This document shows, piece after piece, positions 33,929-43,096 of a stretch of 64,000 bases of DNA; position 1 is the first letter of the stretch; each line of letters opens with the position of its first letter. Location: assembly GCA_945889005.1 (NCBI GenBank), contig CAMDBI010000004.1:1-64000 (forward strand), read 5' to 3'. This DNA is from Bacteroides fragilis (GTDB lineage: Bacteria; Bacteroidota; Bacteroidia; Bacteroidales; DTGW01). The position numbers and the translations under genes are program-made. The notes under the pieces are model-generated. The model was not told the origin of the DNA and made no database searches. It worked only from the letters and a program-made list of their open reading frames with translations.

Positions 33929-36301
33929 TTACTCTGTGTCTTTGTTTCTCTGTGTTTTTTTATTTTGTTTTAGAATGCAGAATTTTTTATTGTTTTTATA
34001 CATTAAAGTGTCGCGAGTGAAATAAATATCTTTTTCAGATTCGCGAATCATAACATCGTCTACAGCATACCATTGCTCGAAAAACGAATTGCCATGAAAG
34101 GTAAGTGAAATGTTATGGGTACGAGGATGTACCTTAAATTTATTTTCTGTAAAATACCACCAGCCCTCAATCGTGCGGCTGTCGATGGGCGAATAATAAT
34201 ACTCATGAACAATTGCATCGGTACTGTCGCGTTCCGATATGATGGCTGTGTTAAACGTTTGATTCCAAACATAGCAGTAATACCAAAAACTGAGTGTATA
34301 CTCTTTGCTTGTGTCCATGGGCGCGGAGTTTATTTTAAATACCCGATTGTAATCGCCTTTATTGCCTACAAATATTTGTTTGTTCTTCAGATTTGATTGA
34401 GTCGCAAGGGTGTCGAATGCGTCGAAATACACAAACTGGTTAGTGTCTTCTGCCCAAATGCCATTGAATGGTAATAATCGAGGCAGGTTCTTGTCTCTCA
34501 GCTTGTTTTCCTTTTGTTCCCAGTTGTGAAGGCTGTCAATATTGAGACTCAATACCGATATGTAATTATTTTGCCTGTAAACACTGCAAATGGAAAGCAG
34601 TTCGCGCTCGTTATCAGTAAGTATAGTGCTATCGGCTTTGCAAAAGACTATAGCAAGGTTTTTCTTATTATTCAAAACTTCCTTTGGAAATACTCGGTAA
34701 GGAAAGCTAAAATACATTTGGTAAATATTGAGCGATTCGCTTACCGATGGTCGCGACAAATAGGTGCTCGCAATAGGTATTCCGCTATGGTACGATGCAA
34801 GTGTGGTGTAATATACCGAACTGTCAGAATTCACTGTTAAAAAGGGCACAGAAAATTTAAAGAAACACGGAACGGGCATAATTGCCTGAAAATCGTTCGA
34901 CGATATCTCATTAAGCAATTTTTCGCTTGCGTTTAAGTTGTTTTTGTCAAAGGTATTGATATTTTGTTGAGCAATTTTCGAAACCTCCAAATGATAGGCG
35001 CTCCCTTCTAACAAATACAATGAAACCATTGCAAAAACAAGAACTTTGCCCCAAACCTTTTTGTAAAATAATTTGTACAGAACAACCACACTCAAAACAC
35101 ATATAACATAGTAAAAAGCCCAGGCAAACCTCCCAAACGAGCTAAACTGATTGATGAGCGGAATTTTATCTATAATTTCCTGTGGCAAAAATCTGAAAGG
35201 TATTGCCATCGAAAACAATAAAACAACAATTGATGACAATACATACATCCACGAGTTTAGAGGTATAATGTTTAAAAAATCCTTTGTTCTCTTTTGAAAT
35301 AGACTTATTGCAAAATATATTATTACAATAACTATAATCAAGTTTGAGCACAAACCAATGTAGTTCCCGACAAAGCACCACGATTGGCTTTGCTGGACCG
35401 ATAAATATAAAGCACTAGTGTACAATGGTTTAAGCGGCGACATTGCCGGCATAAATACCGAATAAAACGATGCCCTAAAGCCATCCATAAAAGGCATCTC
35501 GATTCTGTCGGGGTGGTTGTTGTTCAAATAAGCCAACAACAATATAAGAGCTGTGGGAAGCAATACCTGAACAATTAAGTCAATGAGTAGCCGCCATTGA
35601 AAAGACTTCTTAAAGAAGGAAATTATATACTGACCAACCAGATTCAGGAATGTAAAAAATAATAGTATCAGTCCCAAGTATACATGCGAATAATTCCACA
35701 CGAGTATGTTTAAAGCGATTAGAATAGACCACTTTAAAGGATTTGTATATTGGTTATATCGAATAATGAAATACCACGCAATAGGAAAAAAACATATAAA
35801 GCTCAGATTGAGATGCCCAGGGGGCGATAGTAACAAAGCTTGCGACGACATAAATCCAATACCATTTGCTGCAAACAGAGCCAACAGATTGGGAATGCCA
35901 AACTCTTTTAATATCATAAAAAGAAAGGAAATGCCCAATACAAACGAGAACAGTAGCCATATATTGAAAATCGCAACCGGGTATTCTTTTACTATAGGCA
36001 ATACAACAGATACAGCTTTTAAAACACTTGTGAAAAAAGGATTACAATCTTCGAGTAAAACAGATTCACCATAAGGATAGCTTATGCCTTCGAGTTGTGT
36101 AAATGAATTGCTGTGTTTTACTTGCCAGGCAAGGTTGTAATAGCTCTTAAGTCCGTCGTCATTTTTTGTAAAAAGAAATTTGTTGGGGTGGAGAATCTTT
36201 GAACCATAAAAAAAACTTATAATAAGCACACTCAAAACAATACAACAAATAAGCCAATTCTTTTTATTCCAATTGCTTGCTAAGATTTTCAGAAATGCCA
36301 T
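33929..36301 (-). CDS. Large polytopic membrane protein, GT-C glycosyltransferase-like
   Basis: A 790-residue protein with about 12 hydrophobic helices over residues 15-440 and a soluble C-terminal half. The first outer loop carries TKNDDGLKSYYNLAW followed by YPYGESVLLEDCNPF; the acidic pair after helix 1 is the usual site of catalytic acids in GT-C glycosyltransferases that use lipid-linked sugars. The last 170 residues (FDAFDTLATQ onward, ending SLTFHGNSFFEQWYAVDDVMIRE) look like a beta-sandwich carbohydrate-binding fold. It follows lpxB by 32 bp on the same strand, suggesting envelope polysaccharide or lipid A glycosylation. The exact function is unknown. Confidence 0.6.
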   Translation of the reverse strand: MAFLKILASNWNKKNWLICCIVLSVLIISFFYGSKILHPNKFLFTKNDDGLKSYYNLAWQVKHSNSFTQLEGISYPYGESVLLEDCNPFFTSVLKAVSVVLPIVKEYPVAIFNIWLLFSFVLGISFLFMILKEFGIPNLLALFAANGIGFMSSQALLLSPPGHLNLSFICFFPIAWYFIIRYNQYTNPLKWSILIALNILVWNYSHVYLGLILLFFTFLNLVGQYIISFFKKSFQWRLLIDLIVQVLLPTALILLLAYLNNNHPDRIEMPFMDGFRASFYSVFMPAMSPLKPLYTSALYLSVQQSQSWCFVGNYIGLCSNLIIVIVIIYFAISLFQKRTKDFLNIIPLNSWMYVLSSIVVLLFSMAIPFRFLPQEIIDKIPLINQFSSFGRFAWAFYYVICVLSVVVLYKLFYKKVWGKVLVFAMVSLYLLEGSAYHLEVSKIAQQNINTFDKNNLNASEKLLNEISSNDFQAIMPVPCFFKFSVPFLTVNSDSSVYYTTLASYHSGIPIASTYLSRPSVSESLNIYQMYFSFPYRVFPKEVLNNKKNLAIVFCKADSTILTDNERELLSICSVYRQNNYISVLSLNIDSLHNWEQKENKLRDKNLPRLLPFNGIWAEDTNQFVYFDAFDTLATQSNLKNKQIFVGNKGDYNRVFKINSAPMDTSKEYTLSFWYYCYVWNQTFNTAIISERDSTDAIVHEYYYSPIDSRTIEGWWYFTENKFKVHPRTHNISLTFHGNSFFEQWYAVDDVMIRESEKDIYFTRDTLMYKNNKKFCILKQNKKTQRNKDTE

Positions 36302-36333
36302 TACTCGATGTTTCAGTAGTTTTTCAATTAAAT

Positions 36334-37452
36334 CTATATCAAACTATCGATCATTATTTTTGCCGATCGCTCCGAAACACCTGGCTTGCCTAGCATCTGT
36401 TCTATTTCGTTGTACGAATCAATCATTTTGCTTCTATAAGACTCGTTTTCATTTATTTTCTTCAATTCTTTTCGAATGTTTTCGACCAGATTAAATTGAA
36501 GAAATTCTTTCACCACCTCTCGATTTGCAACAATATTGACAAGCGAAAAATATTTGATCCAAACCAACGATCGGCCAATAATAAATGTCAGACCCTGTGT
36601 TTTGTATATAACTACCTGAGGTACTTTAAATAAGGCTGTTTCGAGGGTCGCTGTTCCGCTTGTTACAACTGCCATTTTAGCATTGTTAAGCAAATGATAT
36701 GTTTGTCCGTATACAATCGAAGCATTTTTGCCCGCTATAAACCTGCTATAAAACGATGGTTCGATCGATGGGGCGCCAGCAATTACTATTTGATAGTCGG
36801 TAAATTCTTTAGAGGCCTCAATCATATCGGGCAGGCAAAACTCAATCTCTTGCCTACGGCTGCCTGCTAGCAATGCCAATATTGGCTTTTCGGGCAATTC
36901 GTTACGTTTGGTAAACGATAGAAAATCTTCTCCGTTTTGGCTTTTGAAGTTCGATACAGAATCGATCAATGGGTTGCCCTCGAAAGTAACTGAGTAATGA
37001 TATTTTTTATAAAAATCGATCTCAAATGGAAAAATAACGAAGAGTTTATCGACAAAAGCTTTTATTTGTTTGATGCGTCCTTTGTTCCATGCCCATATTT
37101 TGGGCGATATGTAATAAAAAACCTTAAAACCATTTTCTTTTGCAAATCGAGCAATTCGTAAGTTAAACCCCGGATAATCAATAAGTATTACTACATCGGG
37201 TTTAAATTCAAGGATGTCGTTTTGACAATCGCGAAGGTTTTTCTTAATTGTTTTAAGGTTTTGCAAAACACTCACAATACCCATAAAAGCCATGTTTCGA
37301 TAATGTTTCAGCAGATTGCCTCCCTGGGTTTCCATTAGATCGCCACCCAGAATGCGAAATGTTGCTTCGGTATCGTGTTTCTTAAGCCCCTTCATAAGGT
37401 TCGAACCATGAAGGTCTCCCGATGCTTCTCCTGCAATAATGTAGTATTTCAT
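36334..37452 (-). CDS. lpxB: Lipid-A-disaccharide synthase
   Basis: A 372-residue GT19 glycosyltransferase that joins UDP-2,3-diacylglucosamine and lipid X into the lipid A disaccharide at the inner membrane. Seen are the start YYIIAGEASGDLHGSNLM, GGDLMETQGG, the VVILIDYPGFNLRIARFAK block, YYISPKIWAWNKGR, LLAGSRRQEIEFCLP and TSGTATLETALFKVPQVV. Length is normal. The GT-C-like gene follows closely; the MITE-like element copy 2 lies upstream, between this gene and the acyl-CoA synthetase gene. Confidence 0.96.
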   Translation of the reverse strand: MKYYIIAGEASGDLHGSNLMKGLKKHDTEATFRILGGDLMETQGGNLLKHYRNMAFMGIVSVLQNLKTIKKNLRDCQNDILEFKPDVVILIDYPGFNLRIARFAKENGFKVFYYISPKIWAWNKGRIKQIKAFVDKLFVIFPFEIDFYKKYHYSVTFEGNPLIDSVSNFKSQNGEDFLSFTKRNELPEKPILALLAGSRRQEIEFCLPDMIEASKEFTDYQIVIAGAPSIEPSFYSRFIAGKNASIVYGQTYHLLNNAKMAVVTSGTATLETALFKVPQVVIYKTQGLTFIIGRSLVWIKYFSLVNIVANREVVKEFLQFNLVENIRKELKKINENESYRSKMIDSYNEIEQMLGKPGVSERSAKIMIDSLI

Positions 37453-37493
37453 ATTTCTCAGGATTGATTACTTTCTATTGTCTATTAATTAGT

Positions 37494-37636
37494 CATTTGT
37501 AATTCAACGTCGTTTAGTTAACATTCTTCTTTTTACCCCCATCCCCTAAAGGGGTTATAATGAAGTCTCCTTTAGGGGATTTAGGGGTAATTAAAAAGTT
37601 GATATTACTTAGCTAAACGACATTAATTTGTAATTA
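37494..37636. mobile_element. MITE-like element, copy 2, with 12-bp flanking repeats
   Basis: The element at 37506-37624 (119 bp) begins AACGTCGTTTAGTTAAC and ends CTTAGCTAAACGACATT, matching copy 1 at 9754-9923. The 12 bases on each side, CATTTGTAATTC (37494-37505) and AATTTGTAATTA (37625-37636), agree at 10 positions, fitting a slightly decayed target duplication. The interior is one large hairpin with CCCCTAAAGG (37543-37552) and CCTTTAGGGG (37569-37578). The right end forms part of the stop codon of the acyl-CoA synthetase gene. No coding frame inside. Confidence 0.7.
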
Positions 37637-39536
37637 GTAATTCCCTCATTGTTTCCATATTGCGTTCGTTAGCAATGTTTTTTGCTTCGGGTGTGTACAG
37701 ATAGTCAAGGGTTTCTTTGTAATGCTTGGTTATTTTGCCTCGTACCATTTTAAGTGTGCTGTTCAAAAAATGATTGTCTTCGGTAAATCCTTCCGGAATA
37801 ATTGCAAATGTTGTCGGCAACCACCTTCCGGGAAATAAATTTCCATATTTTTTACCTTGTTTATATTCGGCTATTTCACCTTCGATATGCTTTAAACACA
37901 ATTGTAACATTTCTGTTTTTTCCGATTTCAAATGTTTTTCTTTACAATATCTTTTCAAAGCTTCTTTGTTGGGGTAAATAAGGGCAACGGTATATGGGTT
38001 CTGGTTGTTGTATAGCATTACTTGATCGATAAAAGGAGAATTTCCAACAAGAGCTTCTTCAATACCTTCTGGGCTATACTTTTCGCCATCGTCCGATATC
38101 AAAAGGCATTTGAAACGCCCAAAAACAAACAAAAATCGATCTTTGTCCAACGAACCCATATCGCCCGTATAAAGCCAGCCATCTTTGATTGTTTCGGCTG
38201 TGGCATTTGGGTTGCGCCAATAACCATTCATTACATTTTCTCCCTTAATCACTATTTCGCCTTTTTCACCCATAGGCAAGGTGTGCCCTTTTTCGTCGCA
38301 AATTTTTATATCGATAGCGGGCGCTACAATGCCCGAAGAACCAAATTTGACAGATTCTTTACTATTGGCCGATATTACCGGCGAAGCCTCGGTGAGTCCA
38401 TACCCCTGGTATACTGGTATTCCAATAGCAGCAAAAAATCGTTGTAGCTCAATGTCGAGCATAGCGCCACCTCCAACAAAAAACAACATCTCTCCTCCAA
38501 ATACAGCACGTATTTTTGAAAATAGAATCTTGTCGAACAATGCTACAAAGGGTTTTAATAGTATGCGCCAACCAGAGCCCATGTTATTGCCCATTCCGTT
38601 GTATGCATAGGCATTTGCAAGTGCCAGTTTGAAAAGAATCTCTGTTACTCTACCTTTACTTCGTATGCCTGTTTCTATGTTTTTTCTGAAATTCTTGCTC
38701 AAAGCAGGTACACTCATTATAAAATGAGGTTTTACTTCTTTTATATTAATAGGTATATTTTTGAGGGTTTCCATTGGGGTATTTCCAACCTCGACAGAAG
38801 CAATACATGCCCCAGCTTTCATCATCGAGAATATGCCGCAACTATGCGCAAATGCATGATCCCAAGGAAGAATAACCAAGGTAACCCATGTACTCATGGT
38901 TTTTACAATGGATAGCGATTGTTCGGTATTGGATGTGTAGTTTCTGTGGGTCAATACAATACCTTTTGGGTCTGCCGTAGTGCCCGATGTATAGCAAATG
39001 TTTGCATAGTCGCCGGGTTCTATACTTTTCCATCGTTGTTTAAACTCTTCTTTGCGATTCGTAAGATAATGTTCGCCAAGTTTAAGAATACTTTCAAACA
39101 TTATTTCTCGTTCACCAAGAATTTCTTTCGGGTCGAAAAAAATAATTTTTTCGAGTTCGGGCAATTCGTTGCTGATAGATAAAATTTTATTCGATTGATT
39201 TCGAGATACAATGAGCATTCGTGATCCCGAATGCTCGAGTCTGAATTTTATTTCCGAAGGTTCGTTGAGTTTAATAGAGAGGGGAACATTAACAGCGCCG
39301 ACATACAATATACCCAGCTCTGCAATTACCCAATTGTTGCGCCCTTCCGAAAGCAACGCGATACGATCGCCTTTCTGTATGCCTAAGCTCATGAGCCCGG
39401 CAGCAAACCTATATACCTGCTCACGGGTTTCGATATAACTTGTTGGCTCATATTTGCCATTGCGTTTTTCCAAAAGGTAGGGTTTGTCTTTAAATTTATT
39501 TACCGACTCTTCGAAAAGATCTGTTATAGCTTTCAT
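37623..39536 (-). CDS. Long-chain acyl-CoA synthetase (AMP-forming)
   Basis: A 637-residue adenylate-forming enzyme that activates fatty acids with ATP and CoA. Motifs: the P-loop-like ICYTSGTTADPKGIV (near 180), WDHAFAHSCGIFSM, YQGYGLTEASPVISANS and GWLYTGDMGSLDKD, with RGKITKHYKE near the end carrying the catalytic Lys region. It is of the long FadD15-type that associates with membranes. The last codon and stop lie at the junction with MITE copy 2: the A-A of the TAA comes from the element end. Before insertion the frame would have ended two codons later, so little was lost. Confidence 0.92.
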   Translation of the reverse strand: MKAITDLFEESVNKFKDKPYLLEKRNGKYEPTSYIETREQVYRFAAGLMSLGIQKGDRIALLSEGRNNWVIAELGILYVGAVNVPLSIKLNEPSEIKFRLEHSGSRMLIVSRNQSNKILSISNELPELEKIIFFDPKEILGEREIMFESILKLGEHYLTNRKEEFKQRWKSIEPGDYANICYTSGTTADPKGIVLTHRNYTSNTEQSLSIVKTMSTWVTLVILPWDHAFAHSCGIFSMMKAGACIASVEVGNTPMETLKNIPINIKEVKPHFIMSVPALSKNFRKNIETGIRSKGRVTEILFKLALANAYAYNGMGNNMGSGWRILLKPFVALFDKILFSKIRAVFGGEMLFFVGGGAMLDIELQRFFAAIGIPVYQGYGLTEASPVISANSKESVKFGSSGIVAPAIDIKICDEKGHTLPMGEKGEIVIKGENVMNGYWRNPNATAETIKDGWLYTGDMGSLDKDRFLFVFGRFKCLLISDDGEKYSPEGIEEALVGNSPFIDQVMLYNNQNPYTVALIYPNKEALKRYCKEKHLKSEKTEMLQLCLKHIEGEIAEYKQGKKYGNLFPGRWLPTTFAIIPEGFTEDNHFLNSTLKMVRGKITKHYKETLDYLYTPEAKNIANERNMETMRELLITN

Positions 39537-39684
39537 TTAGTAGTTTTTTGATAGGGTAAAGTTAAAAAAAAATAGATGTTTTACAAGTTTCAAATTTTAT
39601 TCATGTTTTTCTTTGTGTTAGGTCAAAAAATAGAATTTTGGCATAATATTTGAAAACAAAGTAGAAATCTTAAATACAAACCAA

Positions 39685-40623
39685 ATGAAAAAGTTAAATA
39701 AATTCATTGTCTTTTTTTTGTGTGTAACATTGTCAATGGGTGCTCAAGAAAAGGTAATGCTTACCATGTTCGATACCTACAACTTGAAAAACGATTATAA
39801 AGTTTCAGCGACCAAGTTGTTTAAAAGTTATCTGGAGTCGAGCCAAAAATACGAAGTGAAGCTCAGCGAGCAATTAGATTCGTCTGTAATTGAAAAAGAT
39901 CTGAAACGCATTGCCGAAAAGGCGCAAAGGCTCAATTGTACAAAGTTTATACTGGGCGATCTCAATCGTTTGGGCGAAACGGTGATGATTACAGTTAATG
40001 TGTACAGCACAGAAACTCTCAAAAAAGAATGGACAGGAACCGATAAAGCCCTTTCGCCCGACGATTTCGATCCAATTTTTCAGCGTATTGCCGAGCGTTA
40101 TGTCAATGGTGGTGTTTATGAAGAAAATATCTACACTGTTACCAATTACGATTCCAAACAGCTCAACAAAAAACAAACTTCATATCTATATGGTGTTCTT
40201 CTGGGTGGTGGTCCCGGGCTAGTTTCGAAAATGGACAATCCTTATCCGGCAGGTTTTGGTATGGTGTTTTCGTACGATTCGCGCAAATTTATATTTGATC
40301 TTATGGGCGAGCTCTATTTTAGCGATCTAAAATACCAATTGATAACCATTAATGTTCTAAAACCTTTTAACGATAAAGATGTAACACCATATCTTAATGG
40401 AGCCCTTTCTTTTGGCGGTTTCCAGGCCAATCAAACAGAAATTAATAACGATGTTAACAAAGCTGGACTATTTGTTCAGTTAGGTGGTGGTGTGTTGTTA
40501 AGCAGAACTTCCGATGTAAATTTGCGTATTGGCGGAAAAGTCGTTTTGCCTGCTTTGCAAGTCAAAAATATCTATCCGGCTTCCATAATGTTGTCTGTAA
40601 TTCTCAATTTTAAAGGTATTTAA
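39685..40623 (+). CDS. Secreted protein of unknown function, possible outer-membrane barrel
   Basis: A 312-residue protein with a signal peptide (about 1-20, ending SMGAQ). Residues 25-130 form a mixed alpha/beta domain (AEKAQRLNCTKFILGDLNRLGETVMITVNVYS), the shape of curli/CsgG- or GldN-like ligand domains that sense or bind; from about 165 the chain alternates Gly-rich beta strands (YLYGVLLGGGPGLVSKMD and on) to the end ILNFKGI, which suits a small beta-barrel. It stands 26 bp before a lipoprotein gene on the same strand and probably works with it at the envelope. I cannot name the family. Confidence 0.6.
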   Translation: MKKLNKFIVFFLCVTLSMGAQEKVMLTMFDTYNLKNDYKVSATKLFKSYLESSQKYEVKLSEQLDSSVIEKDLKRIAEKAQRLNCTKFILGDLNRLGETVMITVNVYSTETLKKEWTGTDKALSPDDFDPIFQRIAERYVNGGVYEENIYTVTNYDSKQLNKKQTSYLYGVLLGGGPGLVSKMDNPYPAGFGMVFSYDSRKFIFDLMGELYFSDLKYQLITINVLKPFNDKDVTPYLNGALSFGGFQANQTEINNDVNKAGLFVQLGGGVLLSRTSDVNLRIGGKVVLPALQVKNIYPASIMLSVILNFKGI

Positions 40624-40649
40624 TTGTCATCTTTTTGAAAACAGACAAA

Positions 40650-41051
40650 ATGAAAAGCCTTCATTATATAAAATTGTTGATTCTTGTTTCGATTCTTTTG
40701 TCGTCATGTGGTACCTCCTATGTATTGGTTCAATACCCCGATGCCGAACTTTATAAGAATGGCAAATTTATTGGAAAAAATGTGGGTGAAATTCCTCGTT
40801 ATGGTTTGCCTGGTAAAGCACAAATTGAGGCTCGCGTTCAAAATAAAGTTATTGGTACTTGCGAAGTGCGACGCACCATTAACGAATCTGCGTTATTGGT
40901 AGGTTTGTTCACTTATGGAACTGGCTTTTTCTTTAGCTTCTCCTATCCGGGTTGTGTGCTTGTTCCGTTAAATCAAGATGCAATCAATCGATTGACCAAT
41001 AAAGATAAAGCAAAACCAAGCTGGGACAACGAGTTCAATAGCAAATGGTAA
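40650..41051 (+). CDS. Small lipoprotein of unknown function
   Basis: A 133-residue protein from ATG 40650. The N-terminus is a lipoprotein signal with a lipobox ending LLSSCGTS, so Cys becomes lipidated. The mature part has a short beta-rich PEGA-like segment (AELYKNGKFIGKNVGEIPRYG) and a hydrophobic hairpin (LLVGLFTYGTGFFFSFSYPGC). A TTG at 40635 would add five residues but is a poorer start. It follows the secreted protein gene by 26 bp and is likely cotranscribed. Function unknown. Confidence 0.65.
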   Translation: MKSLHYIKLLILVSILLSSCGTSYVLVQYPDAELYKNGKFIGKNVGEIPRYGLPGKAQIEARVQNKVIGTCEVRRTINESALLVGLFTYGTGFFFSFSYPGCVLVPLNQDAINRLTNKDKAKPSWDNEFNSKW

Positions 41052-41079
41052 TCCCAGCTTGGCTTCCAAACACGATGTT

Positions 41080-42345
41080 CTAATTTCTAAAAATTATCTC
41101 ATCTCTTTTAGGGCCAACCGATACAATTGTAACCGGAACACCTGTTTCTTTCTCAATAAAAGCAATGTATTCTTTTAGTTCTTTGGGTAAGTCGTTGTTT
41201 TTAGTAGCTTTTGTTATGTTATTGTCCCATCCTTTAAAATCTTTGTAAATTGGGTCAATGCTTTCATTTACTTCGAATGGGAAATGATCGCTAGGTTTAC
41301 CATCGACAAGGTAATGAGTGCAAATCTTCAATGTTTTGAAACCCGAAAGTACATCCGATTTGGTCAATATCAATTGAGTTACGCCATTGATCATGATTGA
41401 ATATTTCAAAGCAGGTAGGTCGAGCCATCCGCAACGTCTTGGTCGACCGGTAGTAGAACCGAATTCGTGTCCTTTGGTTCGGAGCAATTCGCCTGTTTCG
41501 TCATTAAGTTCAGTAGGGAAAGGGCCGCTTCCTACTCGTGTGCAATAGGCTTTCACAATACCGTACACTTCGCCAATCTTATTAGGAGCTACTCCCATAC
41601 CTGTACAAGCACCGGCGCAAACTGTGTTTGACGATGTAACGAATGGGTACGAGCCAAAATCGATATCGAGCAATGTGCCTTGTGCACCCTCTGCCAATAC
41701 TCGTTTGTTGTGTTTAATATGTTCATTAATAGTATATTCGCTATCAATCAAATGGAACTGCTTGAGCAATTCAATACCTTCGAACCAACCGGCTTCAAAT
41801 TCTTCGATTTTGTATTCGAAGTTGTATAACTTGAGCAATTCTTTGTGCTTATCTACCAATATTTTATATTGATCTTTGAAGTTTTTCGAAAGTATATCGC
41901 CCACTCTAAGACCATTACGCCCGGTTTTGTCCATGTATGTCGGTCCTATTCCTTTAAGCGTTGAGCCAATTTTCGATGTGCCCTTCGACGCTTCCGATGC
42001 GGCATCAAGTATTCGATGAGTTGGCATTATTAAATGTGCTTTTTTCGAAATGTAAAGGTTTTTTATTGGATCGACATTCAATGCTTTTAATTGATCGATT
42101 TCCTTTTTGAAAGTTATTGGATCAAGTACTACACCATTACCTATAATGTTCTTTTTTTCTTTATGAAAAATGCCCGAAGGAATTAAATGTAGAACATGTT
42201 TTATGTTTTCAAATTCTAACGAATGGCCAGCATTGGGCCCGCCTTGAAAACGGCATATAACATCGTAGCGTGGAGTCAAAACATCAACAACTTTTCCTTT
42301 CCCTTCGTCGCCCCATTGTAAACCTAGCAGAACATCAACTTTCAT
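41080..42345 (-). CDS. purA: Adenylosuccinate synthetase
   Basis: A 421-residue enzyme of AMP synthesis: IMP + aspartate + GTP to adenylosuccinate. The N-terminal LLGLQWGDEGKGKVVDVL holds the catalytic Asp and the GTP loop; FQGGPNAGHS has the catalytic His; KGIGPTYMDKTGR, VLAEGAQGTLLDIDFGSYPFVTSS and STTGRPRRCGWLD follow. It is complete. A Fur-family gene lies upstream on the same strand, an arrangement often seen in Bacteroidota. Confidence 0.97.
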   Translation of the reverse strand: MKVDVLLGLQWGDEGKGKVVDVLTPRYDVICRFQGGPNAGHSLEFENIKHVLHLIPSGIFHKEKKNIIGNGVVLDPITFKKEIDQLKALNVDPIKNLYISKKAHLIMPTHRILDAASEASKGTSKIGSTLKGIGPTYMDKTGRNGLRVGDILSKNFKDQYKILVDKHKELLKLYNFEYKIEEFEAGWFEGIELLKQFHLIDSEYTINEHIKHNKRVLAEGAQGTLLDIDFGSYPFVTSSNTVCAGACTGMGVAPNKIGEVYGIVKAYCTRVGSGPFPTELNDETGELLRTKGHEFGSTTGRPRRCGWLDLPALKYSIMINGVTQLILTKSDVLSGFKTLKICTHYLVDGKPSDHFPFEVNESIDPIYKDFKGWDNNITKATKNNDLPKELKEYIAFIEKETGVPVTIVSVGPKRDEIIFRN

Positions 42346-42474
42346 TTCTTATATGTAAAAGAGTTTTATTATTTAATAATGAGATATTTAATCTCGGCGC
42401 AAAAAACGGTACAAGGTACAATTTTTTTAAAAACTGCCCACGAAAAAAACAATTATGTTGTTTTTTTTAAAATT

Positions 42475-42936
42475 TTATGGCTTCTGACTTAATTTTTCGT
42501 CAAGGGTACTATAACCATATATATATAGTGAGTGATGCGAAGGTATAAAATTGTTCATCTCACATGCTGTACGAATGATTTGTTGAATGCGTGGGTCGCA
42601 AAATTCTATTACGCTGCCGGTTTTGATGTCGATAAGGTGGTCGTGCTGAATGCATTGAAATGCTCTTTCGAACTGGGCTATGTTTTTGCCAAACTGATGT
42701 TTGATTACCAAATTACATTCAAGCAAAAGTTCTATGGTATTGTAGAGTGTGGCTCTGCTAACCCTATAGTTTTTGTTTTTCATAAATATATACAACGACT
42801 CAATATCGAAATGCCCTGTTCGCGTATATATCTCATCTAAGATTGCATATCGTTCGGGTGTTTTTCGATGTCCCTTTTTCTCCAGATAATCTGTAAATAT
42901 TTTTTTTACAGTCTCTTTTACTTCGTCGTTTACCAT
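42475..42936 (-). CDS. Fur-family transcriptional regulator
   Basis: A 153-residue metal-responsive repressor starting at ATG 42936; a TTG at 42957 would add seven residues. The winged helix contains [29 protein letters not shown] and [21 protein letters not shown]. The dimer domain is [26 protein letters not shown] and carries the metal-ligand His and Glu of the family, but only one Cys of the usual first CxxC zinc pair is seen, and no C-terminal CxxC, so structural zinc binding may be lost. It precedes purA by 129 bp. Likely Fur or PerR-like; which metal is not clear. Confidence 0.9.
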   Translation of the reverse strand: MVNDEVKETVKKIFTDYLEKKGHRKTPERYAILDEIYTRTGHFDIESLYIFMKNKNYRVSRATLYNTIELLLECNLVIKHQFGKNIAQFERAFQCIQHDHLIDIKTGSVIEFCDPRIQQIIRTACEMNNFIPSHHSLYIYGYSTLDEKLSQKP

Positions 42937-43096
42937 ATTTAGACTAATTAAAAACAAGCGCTAAATTAATGATAATTTTATTTTTTCTTGGGAAAATTAG
43001 AAATAAATTTTATTTGTTCTAAATAAAAATATACTATTGTACAAAGAGGTTAAATAGAAATTTGTATTTTTTTACAGGTAAATAATGATAAAAATA

